A stretch of DNA of 64,000 nucleotides, taken from assembly GCF_041080675.1 (NCBI RefSeq), contig NZ_CP163520.1:2976001-3040000 (forward strand), read 5' to 3'. Of this stretch, positions 26,801 through 34,899 are shown piece after piece (position 1 is the first letter of the stretch; every line of letters starts with the position of its first letter). Below the pieces are notes generated by a model, which searched no databases, was not told the origin of the DNA, and was given only the letters and a program-made list of their open reading frames with translations. The DNA is from Streptomyces sp. cg36 (GTDB lineage Bacteria > Actinomycetota > Actinomycetes > Streptomycetales > Streptomycetaceae). Both the position numbers and the translations under genes were made by a program.

Positions 26801-27558
26801 GCTGTTTCCTTCTCGGTGGGATTGCCGGAGTACTCCCGGCTGATGGCGTCGGCGGTGCGGCGCACCTGCGGGAGCAGGGCGAGGAGTTCCTCGGCCGTGA
26901 CGACGACGTTGGGGGCGGAGAGCGACATGGCGGCGACGACGCGCCCGTCCGTGCCGCGCACGGGGGCGCCCACGCAGTTGATGGACTCCTCGTGGCCGCC
27001 GAGGTCGCTGGCCCAGCCCTGTTCGCGTACGGTCGCGAGCTCCTTGAGGAACGCGGCGGCGTGCGGGGTCGAACGGGGCGTGTACAGCGGGTAGTCGAGC
27101 TTCTCGGCGACCGTGCGGCGCTCGGCCTCGGGCAGGTCGGCGAGGAGCAGTTTGGCGACGGCGGCGACGGTGATGGCGACGGGCTTGCCGACGCGGGAGT
27201 ACATCCGTACGGGATAGCGGCTGTCGACCTTGTCGATGTACAGCACCTCGCCGTCCTCGTAGACCGCGAGGTGGACGGTGTGGCCGGTGCGCTCGTTCAG
27301 GGCGAGGAGGTGGGGGTGGGCGATCTCGCGCACGTCGAGGTTCTCCGCCGCCTCCTGGGCGAGCGCGAACAGGCGGGCGCCCAGGCGGTAGCGCTGGTCC
27401 GCCTGGCGGTGGACGAGGCCGTGCTCGTGCAGGGTGCGCAGCAGCCGCAGGGCGGTGGACTTGTGCACCCCCAGCCGCTCGGCGACCTGCCCGAGGTCGG
27501 CGGGACCCTGCGCCAGCAGCGGCAGAATGCTCAGCGCCCGGTCGACGGTCTGGCTCAT
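26797..27558 (-). CDS. IclR-family transcriptional regulator
   Basis: The protein has 253 residues. The N-terminal winged helix-turn-helix (about 1-60) contains LGQVAERLGVHKSTALRLLR; the C-terminal effector domain contains ALNERTGHTVHLAVYEDGEV and ESINCVGAPVRGTDG. It overlaps both the RidA gene and the PfkB kinase gene by 4 bp. It probably represses the divergent operons through the GGTGTTGCA inverted repeat at 28.78 kb and responds to a pathway intermediate (inference). Confidence 0.9.
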   Translation of the reverse strand: MSQTVDRALSILPLLAQGPADLGQVAERLGVHKSTALRLLRTLHEHGLVHRQADQRYRLGARLFALAQEAAENLDVREIAHPHLLALNERTGHTVHLAVYEDGEVLYIDKVDSRYPVRMYSRVGKPVAITVAAVAKLLLADLPEAERRTVAEKLDYPLYTPRSTPHAAAFLKELATVREQGWASDLGGHEESINCVGAPVRGTDGRVVAAMSLSAPNVVVTAEELLALLPQVRRTADAISREYSGNPTEKETA

Positions 27559-28700
27559 GGCGTACGTACCTCCTGCTCGTGCCCCGTCCACCCGGGGCCG
27601 AGACGAAGTCTCCCCCAGTCCTCGTCGTCGAGAGCGGCGAGTGCGGCGGCGTGCGCGGGCGGGGGTGGCGGGGCCAGGTCGCCGGGGACGGTGAGCGCGG
27701 CGGCGGCGTACAGGTGCCCGTACCGCGCCCGCTCCCGCACGGACAGCCCCCGCAGGGTCCCGTCCAGGAACCCGGCGGCGAACGCGTCCCCGGCCCCGAC
27801 GGGGGCGACGACGTCGACGCGGGGGGCGGGCACGAAGGTGGTGGCCCCGGCCGCACCCCGACCGACCGCCGGCCCCTGCCCCTGAACGGGCCCGGAGGGC
27901 CCTTCCAGGGGTGCGGGGAACGGCGCGGGCGACCCAGCGCGGTCCGCGGCCGAAGTGGTCCCTCGGAGAGTTTCGGGAAGGCGCGGGGAGGGGCTCTCGA
28001 AGACGACCGCTCCCTCGGCCCCCCGCTTCACCACCAGCACCCCCACCTCCGGCAGAACCTCCCGCACGCCCCGAGCCCCCCGCACCCCCCAAGCCGCCTC
28101 CGCCTCGTCCTCCCCCACGAACACCACATCGGCCCCCCGAGCCAGCTCCAGCAGCACCCGCGGATCGGATCCGGCCCACAGACCCGGCCGGTGGTTGACG
28201 TCGAAGGAGACCAGCGGCCGACCGGGCCACCGCTCCAGCAGCGCCCGCGTCAGCGCGAGGCAGCCGTCGGACAGCGCGGGCGTGATGCCGGACAGGTGCA
28301 GGATGCGCCCGCCCCACACCCGCTCCCACGGCACGTTCTCCACCGACAGGGCGGAGGCGGCGGAACCGGCCCGGTAGTAGGCGACCTCATGGGTCCCGGC
28401 GGCCCGGTCGTCGGCGGTGCGGAAGTAGACGCCGGTGGGCCGCGCCGGGTCGCGGTGGACGCCGGTGGTGTCCACCCCGTACGCCCCGACCGCCTCGACG
28501 AGGTGGTCCCCGAAGCCGTCGGCGCCGACCCGGCTGATCCAGGCGACCCGGTGCCCGGCCGCCGCCAGCGCGCACGCCGCGTTGGACTCGGCACCGCCGA
28601 TCGCGCGCTCGAAGGACGGTACGTCGGCGAGCCGCCCGGGCCGGGAGGGCAGGAAGGCGACCATGGACTCTCCCAGACAGACGACATCCATGGCGTCCAC
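27555..28700 (-). CDS. PfkB-family sugar kinase (KDG-kinase-like) with inserted repeat
   Basis: This 381-residue protein has MDVVCLGESMVAFLPSRPGR near its N-terminus, IGGAESNAACALAAAGHRVA, and the catalytic PVGAGDAFAAGFLDG. These are PfkB marks closest to 2-keto-3-deoxygluconate kinases. The GTG at 28700 is preferred because AGGAGG lies 7 bases before it; the ATG 9 bp inside is too far. Residues about 245-285 are a Pro/Gly-rich insertion (PFPAPLEGPSGPVQGQGPAV), whose DNA is a copy of the dispersed intergenic repeat. Activity is uncertain because of that insertion, although the catalytic motif lies after it in frame. Confidence 0.85.
   Translation of the reverse strand: MDAMDVVCLGESMVAFLPSRPGRLADVPSFERAIGGAESNAACALAAAGHRVAWISRVGADGFGDHLVEAVGAYGVDTTGVHRDPARPTGVYFRTADDRAAGTHEVAYYRAGSAASALSVENVPWERVWGGRILHLSGITPALSDGCLALTRALLERWPGRPLVSFDVNHRPGLWAGSDPRVLLELARGADVVFVGEDEAEAAWGVRGARGVREVLPEVGVLVVKRGAEGAVVFESPSPRLPETLRGTTSAADRAGSPAPFPAPLEGPSGPVQGQGPAVGRGAAGATTFVPAPRVDVVAPVGAGDAFAAGFLDGTLRGLSVRERARYGHLYAAAALTVPGDLAPPPPPAHAAALAALDDEDWGRLRLGPGWTGHEQEVRTP
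27906..27955 (-). repeat. dispersed repeat inside a reading frame
   Basis: About 50 bp match the intergenic repeat near 51.17 kb at 44 of 50 positions by eye, including GCGACCCAGC and CCGCGG. It lies wholly within the PfkB kinase gene and keeps the frame open, adding a Pro/Gly-rich loop. Confidence 0.7.
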
Positions 28701-28772
28701 CGCTGAACCTCCTAGCACCATTGACCGGGCGTTGGCCCGGATGTTAGACAGCAGTAAGCGAGATACGCAACG

Positions 28773-28795
28773 GGTGTTGCACATGTTGCAACACC
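28773..28795. promoter_or_regulatory. 9-bp inverted repeat, probable IclR operator
   Basis: GGTGTTGCA-N5-TGCAACACC is a perfect inverted repeat ending 15 bp before the chosen start of the deaminase gene. It lies in the 110-bp divergent region between the PfkB kinase/IclR/RidA operon and the deaminase/deacylase operon. The position would block the rightward transcript directly. The neighbouring IclR protein is the obvious candidate binder. Confidence 0.7.
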
Positions 28796-28810
28796 ATGAC
28801 GGAGGCTTCC

Positions 28811-30082
28811 ATGGGGTTCCTGGCAGGACTGGCCGAAGAGCGCGTCGACCACCGCTTCAAGGGGCTGCCCCCGGACGCCGAGGGCCTCACCGTCGGCGAG
28901 CTCACCGCCCAGCGCCGCAACCTCTTCACGGACGGCTTCACCACCCCCGTCCTCGCCCTCTCCGCCGAGCGCCTGGAGCACAACCTGGCGCTGATGGAGA
29001 CGTACGCGACCCGCCACGGCCTCGCCTTCGCCCCGCACGGCAAGACGTCGATGGCCCCCGAGCTCTTCGCCCGCCAGCTCGACCACGGCGCCTGGGGCAT
29101 CACCCTGGCCGTGCCCCACCAGGTGCGCGTGGCCCGCGAGTTCGGGGTCCGGCGGATCTTCCTGGCCAACGAGCTGGTGGACGCGGCGGCCCTGAAGTGG
29201 CTCGCGGCCGAGCTGGCCCGGGACGCCGACTTCCGGTTCGTCTGCTACGTGGACTCGGTGCGCGGGGTCGAGCTGATGGACGCGGCGCTCACCGGCGCCG
29301 CCCGCCCGGTGGACGTCGTCGTCGAGCTGGGCGCGGGCGAGGGCGCCCGCACCGGCGCCCGCACCGAGGCCGACTGCACGGCGGTCGCGGACGCGGTGGC
29401 CGCCACCACGACCCTGCGCCTGGTGGGCGTCGCGGGCTACGAGGCCGAGGTGCCGGGGGCCGACCCGGAGCGGGTCGCGGCCTGGCTGCGCAGGCTGACC
29501 GCGCTCGCCTCGGACTTCGACAAGGCGGGCCGCTTCGCGGGCGCGGGCCTGGACGAGATCGTGATCAGCGCGGGCGGCAGCGCCTGGTTCGACGCGGTGG
29601 CCGAGGTCTTCGCCGAGATCCCCGAACTCTCGCTCCCCGTACTGAAGTTGCTGCGCTCCGGCGCGTACGTCTCGCACGACGACGGCCAGTACCGCCGGGT
29701 CACGCCCTTCAACCGCGTTCCCGAGGAGGGCGCCCTGCACCCCGCCTTCCGCCTGTGGGCGCAGGTCGTCTCGCGGCCCAGCCCCGGCCAGGCGTTCGTG
29801 AACGCGGGCAAGCGGGACGCGGCGCACGACCTGGACCTGCCCGAGGCGCAGGTGGTGCGCGGCGCCCGGGGCGGCGGCGAGCGCCCCGCGACCGGCATCG
29901 AGGTCACCGCGCTCTCCGACCAGCACGCCTGGCTGCGCACCGGCCCCGAGGCCGAGCTCGAAGTCGGGGACTGGGTGGGCCTCGGGCTCTCGCACCCGTG
30001 CACCAGTTTCGACAAGTGGCAGCTGATCCCGCTGGTCGAGGCGGACGGCACCGTCGTCGACTACGTCCGCACCTACTTCTGA
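28811..30082 (+). CDS. D-serine/D-threonine deaminase-like PLP enzyme (DSD1 type)
   Basis: This 423-residue protein belongs to the alanine-racemase-fold DSD1/D-threonine aldolase family. FAPHGKTSMAPEL carries the PLP lysine and the C-terminal LGLSHPCTSFDKW carries the His-x-Cys metal site of D-serine dehydratases. It should convert D-amino acids to keto acids and ammonia through an imine, matching the nearby RidA. Start 28811 is chosen because GGAGG sits 5 bases before it; an ATG at 28796 lies in the operator. Its stop shares a base with the next ATG (TGATG). Confidence 0.85.
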   Translation: MGFLAGLAEERVDHRFKGLPPDAEGLTVGELTAQRRNLFTDGFTTPVLALSAERLEHNLALMETYATRHGLAFAPHGKTSMAPELFARQLDHGAWGITLAVPHQVRVAREFGVRRIFLANELVDAAALKWLAAELARDADFRFVCYVDSVRGVELMDAALTGAARPVDVVVELGAGEGARTGARTEADCTAVADAVAATTTLRLVGVAGYEAEVPGADPERVAAWLRRLTALASDFDKAGRFAGAGLDEIVISAGGSAWFDAVAEVFAEIPELSLPVLKLLRSGAYVSHDDGQYRRVTPFNRVPEEGALHPAFRLWAQVVSRPSPGQAFVNAGKRDAAHDLDLPEAQVVRGARGGGERPATGIEVTALSDQHAWLRTGPEAELEVGDWVGLGLSHPCTSFDKWQLIPLVEADGTVVDYVRTYF

Positions 30083-31704
30083 TGACGCTGATGGACCTCG
30101 TGGTGCGCGGGGCCCGCGTGATCGACGGCGGCGGCGGGCCCTCCTACCGCGCCGACGCGGGCATCCGCGACGGCCGGATCGCGGCGCTGCGCCGCGAGGG
30201 CGAGCCCGCGCTCCCGGGCACCCGCACCCTGGACGCCGACGGCCTGGCGCTCGCCCCCGGCTTCATCGACATGCACGCCCACTCCGACCTGGCCCTGCTG
30301 CGCGACCCGGACCACAGCGCGAAGGCGGCCCAGGGCGTCACGCTCGAAGTGCTGGGCCAGGACGGCCTCTCGTACGCGCCGGTCGACGACCGCACCCTCG
30401 CCGAGGTCCGCCGCGCCATCGCGGGCTGGAACGGCGACGGCGCCGACATCGACTTCGACTGGCGGTCGGTGGGCGGCTACCTCGACCGCCTCGACCACGG
30501 CTTCGGCGGCGAGGGCATCGCGGTCAACGCCGCGTACCTGATCCCGCAGGGCACGGTCCGGATGTACGCGATGGGCTGGGAGGACCGCGCGGCCACCCCC
30601 CGGGAGCTCGACCGGATGCGGCAGCTGGTGGCCGAGGGCCTGGAGCAGGGCGCGGTGGGCATGTCGTCGGGGCTCACCTACACCCCCGGCATGTACGCGC
30701 CCGACACCGAACTCGCCGAGCTGTGCGCGGTGGTGGCCCGGTACGACGGCTACTACTGCCCGCACCACCGCTCGTACGGGGCCGGGGCGCTGGAGGCGTA
30801 CGCGGAGATGGTCGCCCTCACCGGCGCCGCCGGCTGCGCGCTGCACCTGGCCCACGCCACCATGAACTTCGGCGTCAACGAGGGCCGCGCGCCCGAGCTG
30901 CTCGCCCTGCTCGACCGGGCGCTGGAGGCCGGGGCCGACATCACCCTCGACACCTACCCGTACACGCCGGGGTGCACGACCCTGGTCGCGATGCTGCCCA
31001 GCTGGGCCGGGGCGGGCGGCCCGGCCGCCGTCCTGGAGCGGCTGCGGGACGACGCCACGGCCGAGCGCATCCGCCACCACCTCGAAGCCGTCGGCTCGGA
31101 CGGCTGCCACGGCGTGCCGATCGAGTGGGACACCATCGAGATCTCCGGCGTCGGCGACCCGGCCCTCGCCCCGTACGTGGGCCGCACGGTCGACGAGTCG
31201 GCGCGGGAGCGCGGCGAGTCCCCCTGGACGACGGCCCGCCGCCTGCTCGTCGAGGACGGTCTCGCCTCGACGATCCTCCAGCACGTGGGCCACGAGGAGA
31301 ACGTCCGGCAGATCATGCGCCACCGCACCCACACCGGCGGCAGCGACGGCATCCTCCAGGGCGCGAAGCCGCACCCGCGCGCCTACGGCACGTTCCCGCA
31401 CTACCTCGGCCGGTACGCCCGCGACCTCGGCGTCCTCTCCCTGGAGGAGACGGTCGCCCATCTGACCTCGCGCCCGGCCGCCCGCCTGCGCCTGCCCGAC
31501 CGGGGCCTGGTCAAGGAGGGGTACCGCGCCGACCTGGTGCTCTTCGACCCGGCGACGGTCGCGGCGGGCTCGACCTTCGACCAGCCGCGCGCGCTGCCCC
31601 TGGGCATCCCGTACGTCCTCGTCGACGGCCGGTTCGTCATCGAGGACGGACGCCGCACGGACGTACTGGCGGGACGGTCGGTGCGGCGGACGCCCGTGCG
31701 GTGA
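30082..31704 (+). CDS. N-acyl-D-amino-acid deacylase (D-aminoacylase)
   Basis: The protein has 540 residues with the amidohydrolase fold. The metal motif HxH appears in APGFIDMHAHSDLALL, and the late motif is GSDGILQGAKPHPRAYGTFP. D-aminoacylases remove acyl groups from N-acyl-D-amino acids, giving free D-amino acids, which the co-translated deaminase upstream would degrade. Together with the GntP permease they form an import, deacylation and deamination pathway (inference from context). Which D-amino acid is used cannot be read from sequence. Confidence 0.88.
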   Translation: MTLMDLVVRGARVIDGGGGPSYRADAGIRDGRIAALRREGEPALPGTRTLDADGLALAPGFIDMHAHSDLALLRDPDHSAKAAQGVTLEVLGQDGLSYAPVDDRTLAEVRRAIAGWNGDGADIDFDWRSVGGYLDRLDHGFGGEGIAVNAAYLIPQGTVRMYAMGWEDRAATPRELDRMRQLVAEGLEQGAVGMSSGLTYTPGMYAPDTELAELCAVVARYDGYYCPHHRSYGAGALEAYAEMVALTGAAGCALHLAHATMNFGVNEGRAPELLALLDRALEAGADITLDTYPYTPGCTTLVAMLPSWAGAGGPAAVLERLRDDATAERIRHHLEAVGSDGCHGVPIEWDTIEISGVGDPALAPYVGRTVDESARERGESPWTTARRLLVEDGLASTILQHVGHEENVRQIMRHRTHTGGSDGILQGAKPHPRAYGTFPHYLGRYARDLGVLSLEETVAHLTSRPAARLRLPDRGLVKEGYRADLVLFDPATVAAGSTFDQPRALPLGIPYVLVDGRFVIEDGRRTDVLAGRSVRRTPVR

Positions 31705-31711
31705 GCCACAT

Positions 31712-31726
31712 CTGACGTTACGTCAG
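31712..31726. terminator. short perfect palindrome at convergent gene ends
   Basis: CTGACGT-T-ACGTCAG overlaps the stop codon of the leftward FG-GAP gene and lies 7 bp after the D-aminoacylase stop. It could be a weak bidirectional terminator or a protein-binding site. The one-base loop argues against a stable RNA hairpin. Confidence 0.35.
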
Positions 31727-32961
31727 AAGACCCGTACGTTCCGGGCGGTGTCCCAGAGCATGTCGGCCCACGGGCCGCCCTTCAGACCGCCCTTGCCGTC
31801 GCCGTGGTAGGCGAAGAGCTGGTAGTCGATGGGGCGCATGAGGTCGGACTGGCCGTCCCCGTCGACGTCGCCGGTGGCCAGGACCGGGGAGTCGGCGGGC
31901 CAGGCGTACGGGAGCTTCCTGCGGCCGTCGAAGGTGCCCCGGCCGTTGCCCGGGTAGAGCCACAGCGTCCGGGAGCCGTCCCGGGCGACCAGGTCGGCCT
32001 TGCCATCGCCGGTCAGGTCGCCCGGCGAGGCGAGCTGGTTCATGGCGTTCCAGCCGCCGCCCACCTTGAGGCGGGTACCGAAGGTGCCCCGGCCGTTGCC
32101 CGGGTAGGTCCACAGCGTGCCGGAGGTGTCGCGGGCCACCAGGTCCCGGCGGCCGTCGCCGGTCAGGTCGCCCGCCGCGCCGATCTCCCGCATGGAGTTC
32201 CAGCCGCCGCCGACCTTCACCCGGTCGCCGAACGCGCCGTCGCCCCGGCCCGGATAGAACCAGAGGACACCCGAGCGGTCCCGCGCGTACAGGTCCTCCC
32301 GGCCGTCACCGTTGTAGTCGCCGTGCCGCGTCAGCTGCGTCATCGCGTTCCAGCCGCCACCCACGAACCGGGCCTTGGTGAGGCCCTTGGAGTCCTCCAG
32401 GCCGGACAGGAACCACAGCCGCCCGTCGTCGGCGCGCTCCAGCAGGTCGGGCGTCCGGTCGTTGTTGAGATCGCCGAACTGGGCGACGGCGGGCAGCCCT
32501 TGGGGCCGCTTGTCGTAGTCGGCGGTGCGCCGCCAGTCCATGTACGGCACGCCCTGGACGGCCTCGTAGTCGGTGGTGGCCACCCGGATCGAGCTGACGG
32601 TGTTGTCCCACCCCCCGAAGCCGTCGCTGAGGTCGTTGGCGCCGTTGTGCGGGGTGACGTAGTAGTACTCGCCCCCGTAGTCGGCGTCCCTGTGCATCGT
32701 GACGTAGAGGTCGCTGTTGTTGACCCACGACGAGATCGAGTTGTTCCAGATGCCCAGGGTGGGGCGGCTCGACGAGACGATCTCCATCTTGCCGCCGAAG
32801 TTGCCGTACTGGAACACGCAGAGCCTGCCCGCCGGGCAGCGGTCGGCGGGGTCTCGGGGGGCGGCGGCGGACTGCGGGGCCGCCGTGAGCAGGGTGGCCA
32901 GCGAGGCGGCGACGGCGGTGGCCGTACCGAGCAGGCGCCGGGGGCGGGTGATGCCGGGCAT
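31723..32961 (-). CDS. secreted I36-like/FG-GAP repeat protein, copy 1
   Basis: The protein has 412 residues. A signal peptide (about 1-33) is followed by a gamma-crystallin-like, I36 peptidase-inhibitor-type domain (CPAGRLCVFQYGNFGGKMEI, about 40-130). FG-GAP/VCBS repeats with calcium-type loops such as DYNGDGREDLYARDRSG and DLTGDGRRDLVARDTSG follow. Proteins like this are secreted beta-propellers; binding partners are unknown. A paralog lies directly upstream on the same strand, and 178 bp of the repeat region are identical between the two. Confidence 0.85.
   Translation of the reverse strand: MPGITRPRRLLGTATAVAASLATLLTAAPQSAAAPRDPADRCPAGRLCVFQYGNFGGKMEIVSSSRPTLGIWNNSISSWVNNSDLYVTMHRDADYGGEYYYVTPHNGANDLSDGFGGWDNTVSSIRVATTDYEAVQGVPYMDWRRTADYDKRPQGLPAVAQFGDLNNDRTPDLLERADDGRLWFLSGLEDSKGLTKARFVGGGWNAMTQLTRHGDYNGDGREDLYARDRSGVLWFYPGRGDGAFGDRVKVGGGWNSMREIGAAGDLTGDGRRDLVARDTSGTLWTYPGNGRGTFGTRLKVGGGWNAMNQLASPGDLTGDGKADLVARDGSRTLWLYPGNGRGTFDGRRKLPYAWPADSPVLATGDVDGDGQSDLMRPIDYQLFAYHGDGKGGLKGGPWADMLWDTARNVRVF
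32189..32366 (-). repeat. 178-bp segment identical to the paralog's
   Basis: This segment of copy 1 matches 33462-33639 of copy 2 with no difference that I could find, whereas flanking coding sequence has diverged. It covers about one and a half FG-GAP repeats. Confidence 0.85.
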
Positions 32962-32989
32962 GGACCGGACTCCGTTCGGGATCAGAGGG

Positions 32990-34231
32990 TCAGAGGACGA
33001 GGTGGGTGGAGCGGGCCTGGGCGTACTGCCTCGGTGCCCGCAGGCCGCCGTCCGCCGCTCCGGTGCCCGGGTACACGCGGAGCGCCTTCTGCCCCGGCGC
33101 GTGCGCGAGCAGGTCCGGGCGGCCGTCGCCGGTGACGTCGCCGACGCCCGCCAGTTCGGTGAGCCCGTTCCAGCCGCCGGTGCCGATGAGCTTGCGGTCG
33201 CCGAAGGTGCCGCGCCCGGTGCCGGGGTAGAACCACAGCTTCCCGGCGGTGTCGCGGGCGATCAGGTCGGCGCGCTTGTCGGAGTTCATGTCCCCGGCGC
33301 CGACCAGCTCGTTCATGGCCTTCCAGCCGCCGCCGACCTTCCGGCGGTCGCCGAAGGTGCCGTGCCCGTTGCCCGGGTAGGTCCACAGCGTGCCGGTGCT
33401 GTCGGCGGCGAGCAGATCGGCGCGGCCGTCGCCCGTCAGGTCTCCGGCCGCGGCCAGGTCGCGCATGGAGTTCCAGCCGCCGCCGACCTTCACCCGGTCG
33501 CCGAACGCGCCGTCGCCCCGGCCCGGATAGAACCAGAGGACACCCGAGCGGTCCCGCGCGTACAGGTCCTCCCGGCCGTCACCGTTGTAGTCGCCGTGCC
33601 GCGTCAGCTGCGTCATCGCGTTCCAGCCGCCACCCACGACACGGGTGCGGCCCGCGCTCGCGTACGGGTGGTCCGTCCACAGCTGCCCGAACTGGTCGCG
33701 CGCGTACAGGTCGCCGAAGCCGTCGCCGTCGGCGTCACCGAACGCCGCCGCGGCGGGCTGCGGCGCCGGGCGCCGCTTGTTCTCGAACTCCCACCAGTAG
33801 GTCGGGAAGCGCCCCTCGCCACCGCAGAAGTAGTCCGCCTCGGGGTCCAGGTCGAGCGAGCTGACGGCGTTGTCGAGGTCCGGGCGGGAGCTCTCGTCGA
33901 AGGAGACCATGCCCGAGTAGTAGTGCGTGGACCTCGCCCGCTCCGGGTTCCCCTCCAGGCCCGGCTCGCTGTTGAAGCAGACGGGCATGTCGGTGAAGTT
34001 CGCGAACGAGCTGATGCGGTTGTCCCAGGCGCCCAGGCGCAGCATGGAACCGTTGACGACCAGCATGTCGCCCCGGCCCAGCGGCTCGCTGAAGACGCAG
34101 AGCCTGCCCCAGCCGCAGCGGTCGTAGCCGCTCGCGGCCTGGGCGGGCGCCGTGGTGACGGTGGCGAGCAGCCCCGCCGCGGCACCGGCCGTGACGGCGC
34201 CGCGCAGCAGGCGCGGAGAAGTGGAACGCAC
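32990..34231 (-). CDS. secreted I36-like/FG-GAP repeat protein, copy 2
   Basis: This 413-residue paralog of the next gene has a signal peptide (about 1-33, ending APAQA), an I36/crystallin-like domain with CGWGRLCVFSEPLGRGDMLV and about five FG-GAP repeats (DADGDGFGDLYARDQFG, DMNSDKRADLIARDTAG and others). The GTG start is close behind a GGGGGGAC ribosome-binding site. The N-terminal domains of the two copies differ far more than the repeats, which suggests different ligands on a shared scaffold. Function unknown. Confidence 0.83.
   Translation of the reverse strand: MRSTSPRLLRGAVTAGAAAGLLATVTTAPAQAASGYDRCGWGRLCVFSEPLGRGDMLVVNGSMLRLGAWDNRISSFANFTDMPVCFNSEPGLEGNPERARSTHYYSGMVSFDESSRPDLDNAVSSLDLDPEADYFCGGEGRFPTYWWEFENKRRPAPQPAAAAFGDADGDGFGDLYARDQFGQLWTDHPYASAGRTRVVGGGWNAMTQLTRHGDYNGDGREDLYARDRSGVLWFYPGRGDGAFGDRVKVGGGWNSMRDLAAAGDLTGDGRADLLAADSTGTLWTYPGNGHGTFGDRRKVGGGWKAMNELVGAGDMNSDKRADLIARDTAGKLWFYPGTGRGTFGDRKLIGTGGWNGLTELAGVGDVTGDGRPDLLAHAPGQKALRVYPGTGAADGGLRAPRQYAQARSTHLVL
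33462..33639 (-). repeat. 178-bp segment identical to the paralog's
   Basis: This is the partner of 32189-32366. The identity at synonymous sites points to recent gene conversion or unequal crossing-over. Confidence 0.85.
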
Positions 34232-34358
34232 GTGTCCCCCCTGGGTGTGCGATGCGCTCGGGCGGGGCGTGGGACATCCGCGCCCGAAGTGAAAAGAGAA
34301 GGTAAAGCGGGGGGATCATAGCCGCCACCGGACGACCTGCTCGAACCGGTGTACGGCC

Positions 34359-34802
34359 TCACTCGGCCCGGACCCGATCCGGCCATTCCGGAACGATCAG
34401 CTCGAACCAGACCGTCTTGCCGATCCCGTACGGGCGCGGCCCGGCGCCCCACGCGTCGGACAGCTCGCCGACCAGCGCCAGCCCGCGCCCCGACTCGTCG
34501 TCCGGCCCGGCCGGCCTCGGACACGGCAGCACCGCGCTGGCGTCCGCCACCTCGACCCGGAGGACGTTCCCGCCGAGCGCGCACCGCGCCCGCACCTCCC
34601 GGTCCGCCGGGGCCCGCCCGTGCCGTACGGCATTGGTCATCAGCTCGCTGAGCAGCAGCACGGCGGTGTCCGTCAGCCCGTCCGGCACCTTCCAGGCCCG
34701 CGCCTGCTCCGCCAGCAGCGCCCGCGCCCGCCCGACGCTGCGCGGCACGCGCGAAAAACGCCACTCAACGTCCTTCGGAAGGGGGGAAGTTGTGCGATCC
34801 AT
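34359..34802 (-). CDS. anti-sigma-like ATP-binding protein (HATPase_c)
   Basis: This 147-residue protein has the GHKL ATPase marks of the RsbW-like family so numerous in Streptomyces: LLSELMTNAVRHGRA (N-box), VEVADASA, and ESGRGLALVGELSDAWG (G-box). These proteins may act as serine kinases on anti-anti-sigma factors. It diverges from an Xre regulator gene 97 bp away. No partner sigma factor is encoded nearby. Confidence 0.85.
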   Translation of the reverse strand: MDRTTSPLPKDVEWRFSRVPRSVGRARALLAEQARAWKVPDGLTDTAVLLLSELMTNAVRHGRAPADREVRARCALGGNVLRVEVADASAVLPCPRPAGPDDESGRGLALVGELSDAWGAGPRPYGIGKTVWFELIVPEWPDRVRAE

Positions 34803-34849
34803 GGCTCATACGGTGTCGGGCCGGGCATAGCGTCAGGGAGTGACAGCCC

Positions 34850-34872
34850 GGGTACAGACCGCCGCTGTACCC
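34850..34872. promoter_or_regulatory. inverted repeat before Xre gene
   Basis: GGGTACA-N9-TGTACCC is a perfect 7-bp inverted repeat, 27 bp before the Xre start and within the divergent region. It may be an operator for the adjacent regulator. Confidence 0.45.
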
Positions 34873-34899
34873 GCGATGTACCTGGAAGGGCGGTTTTCG

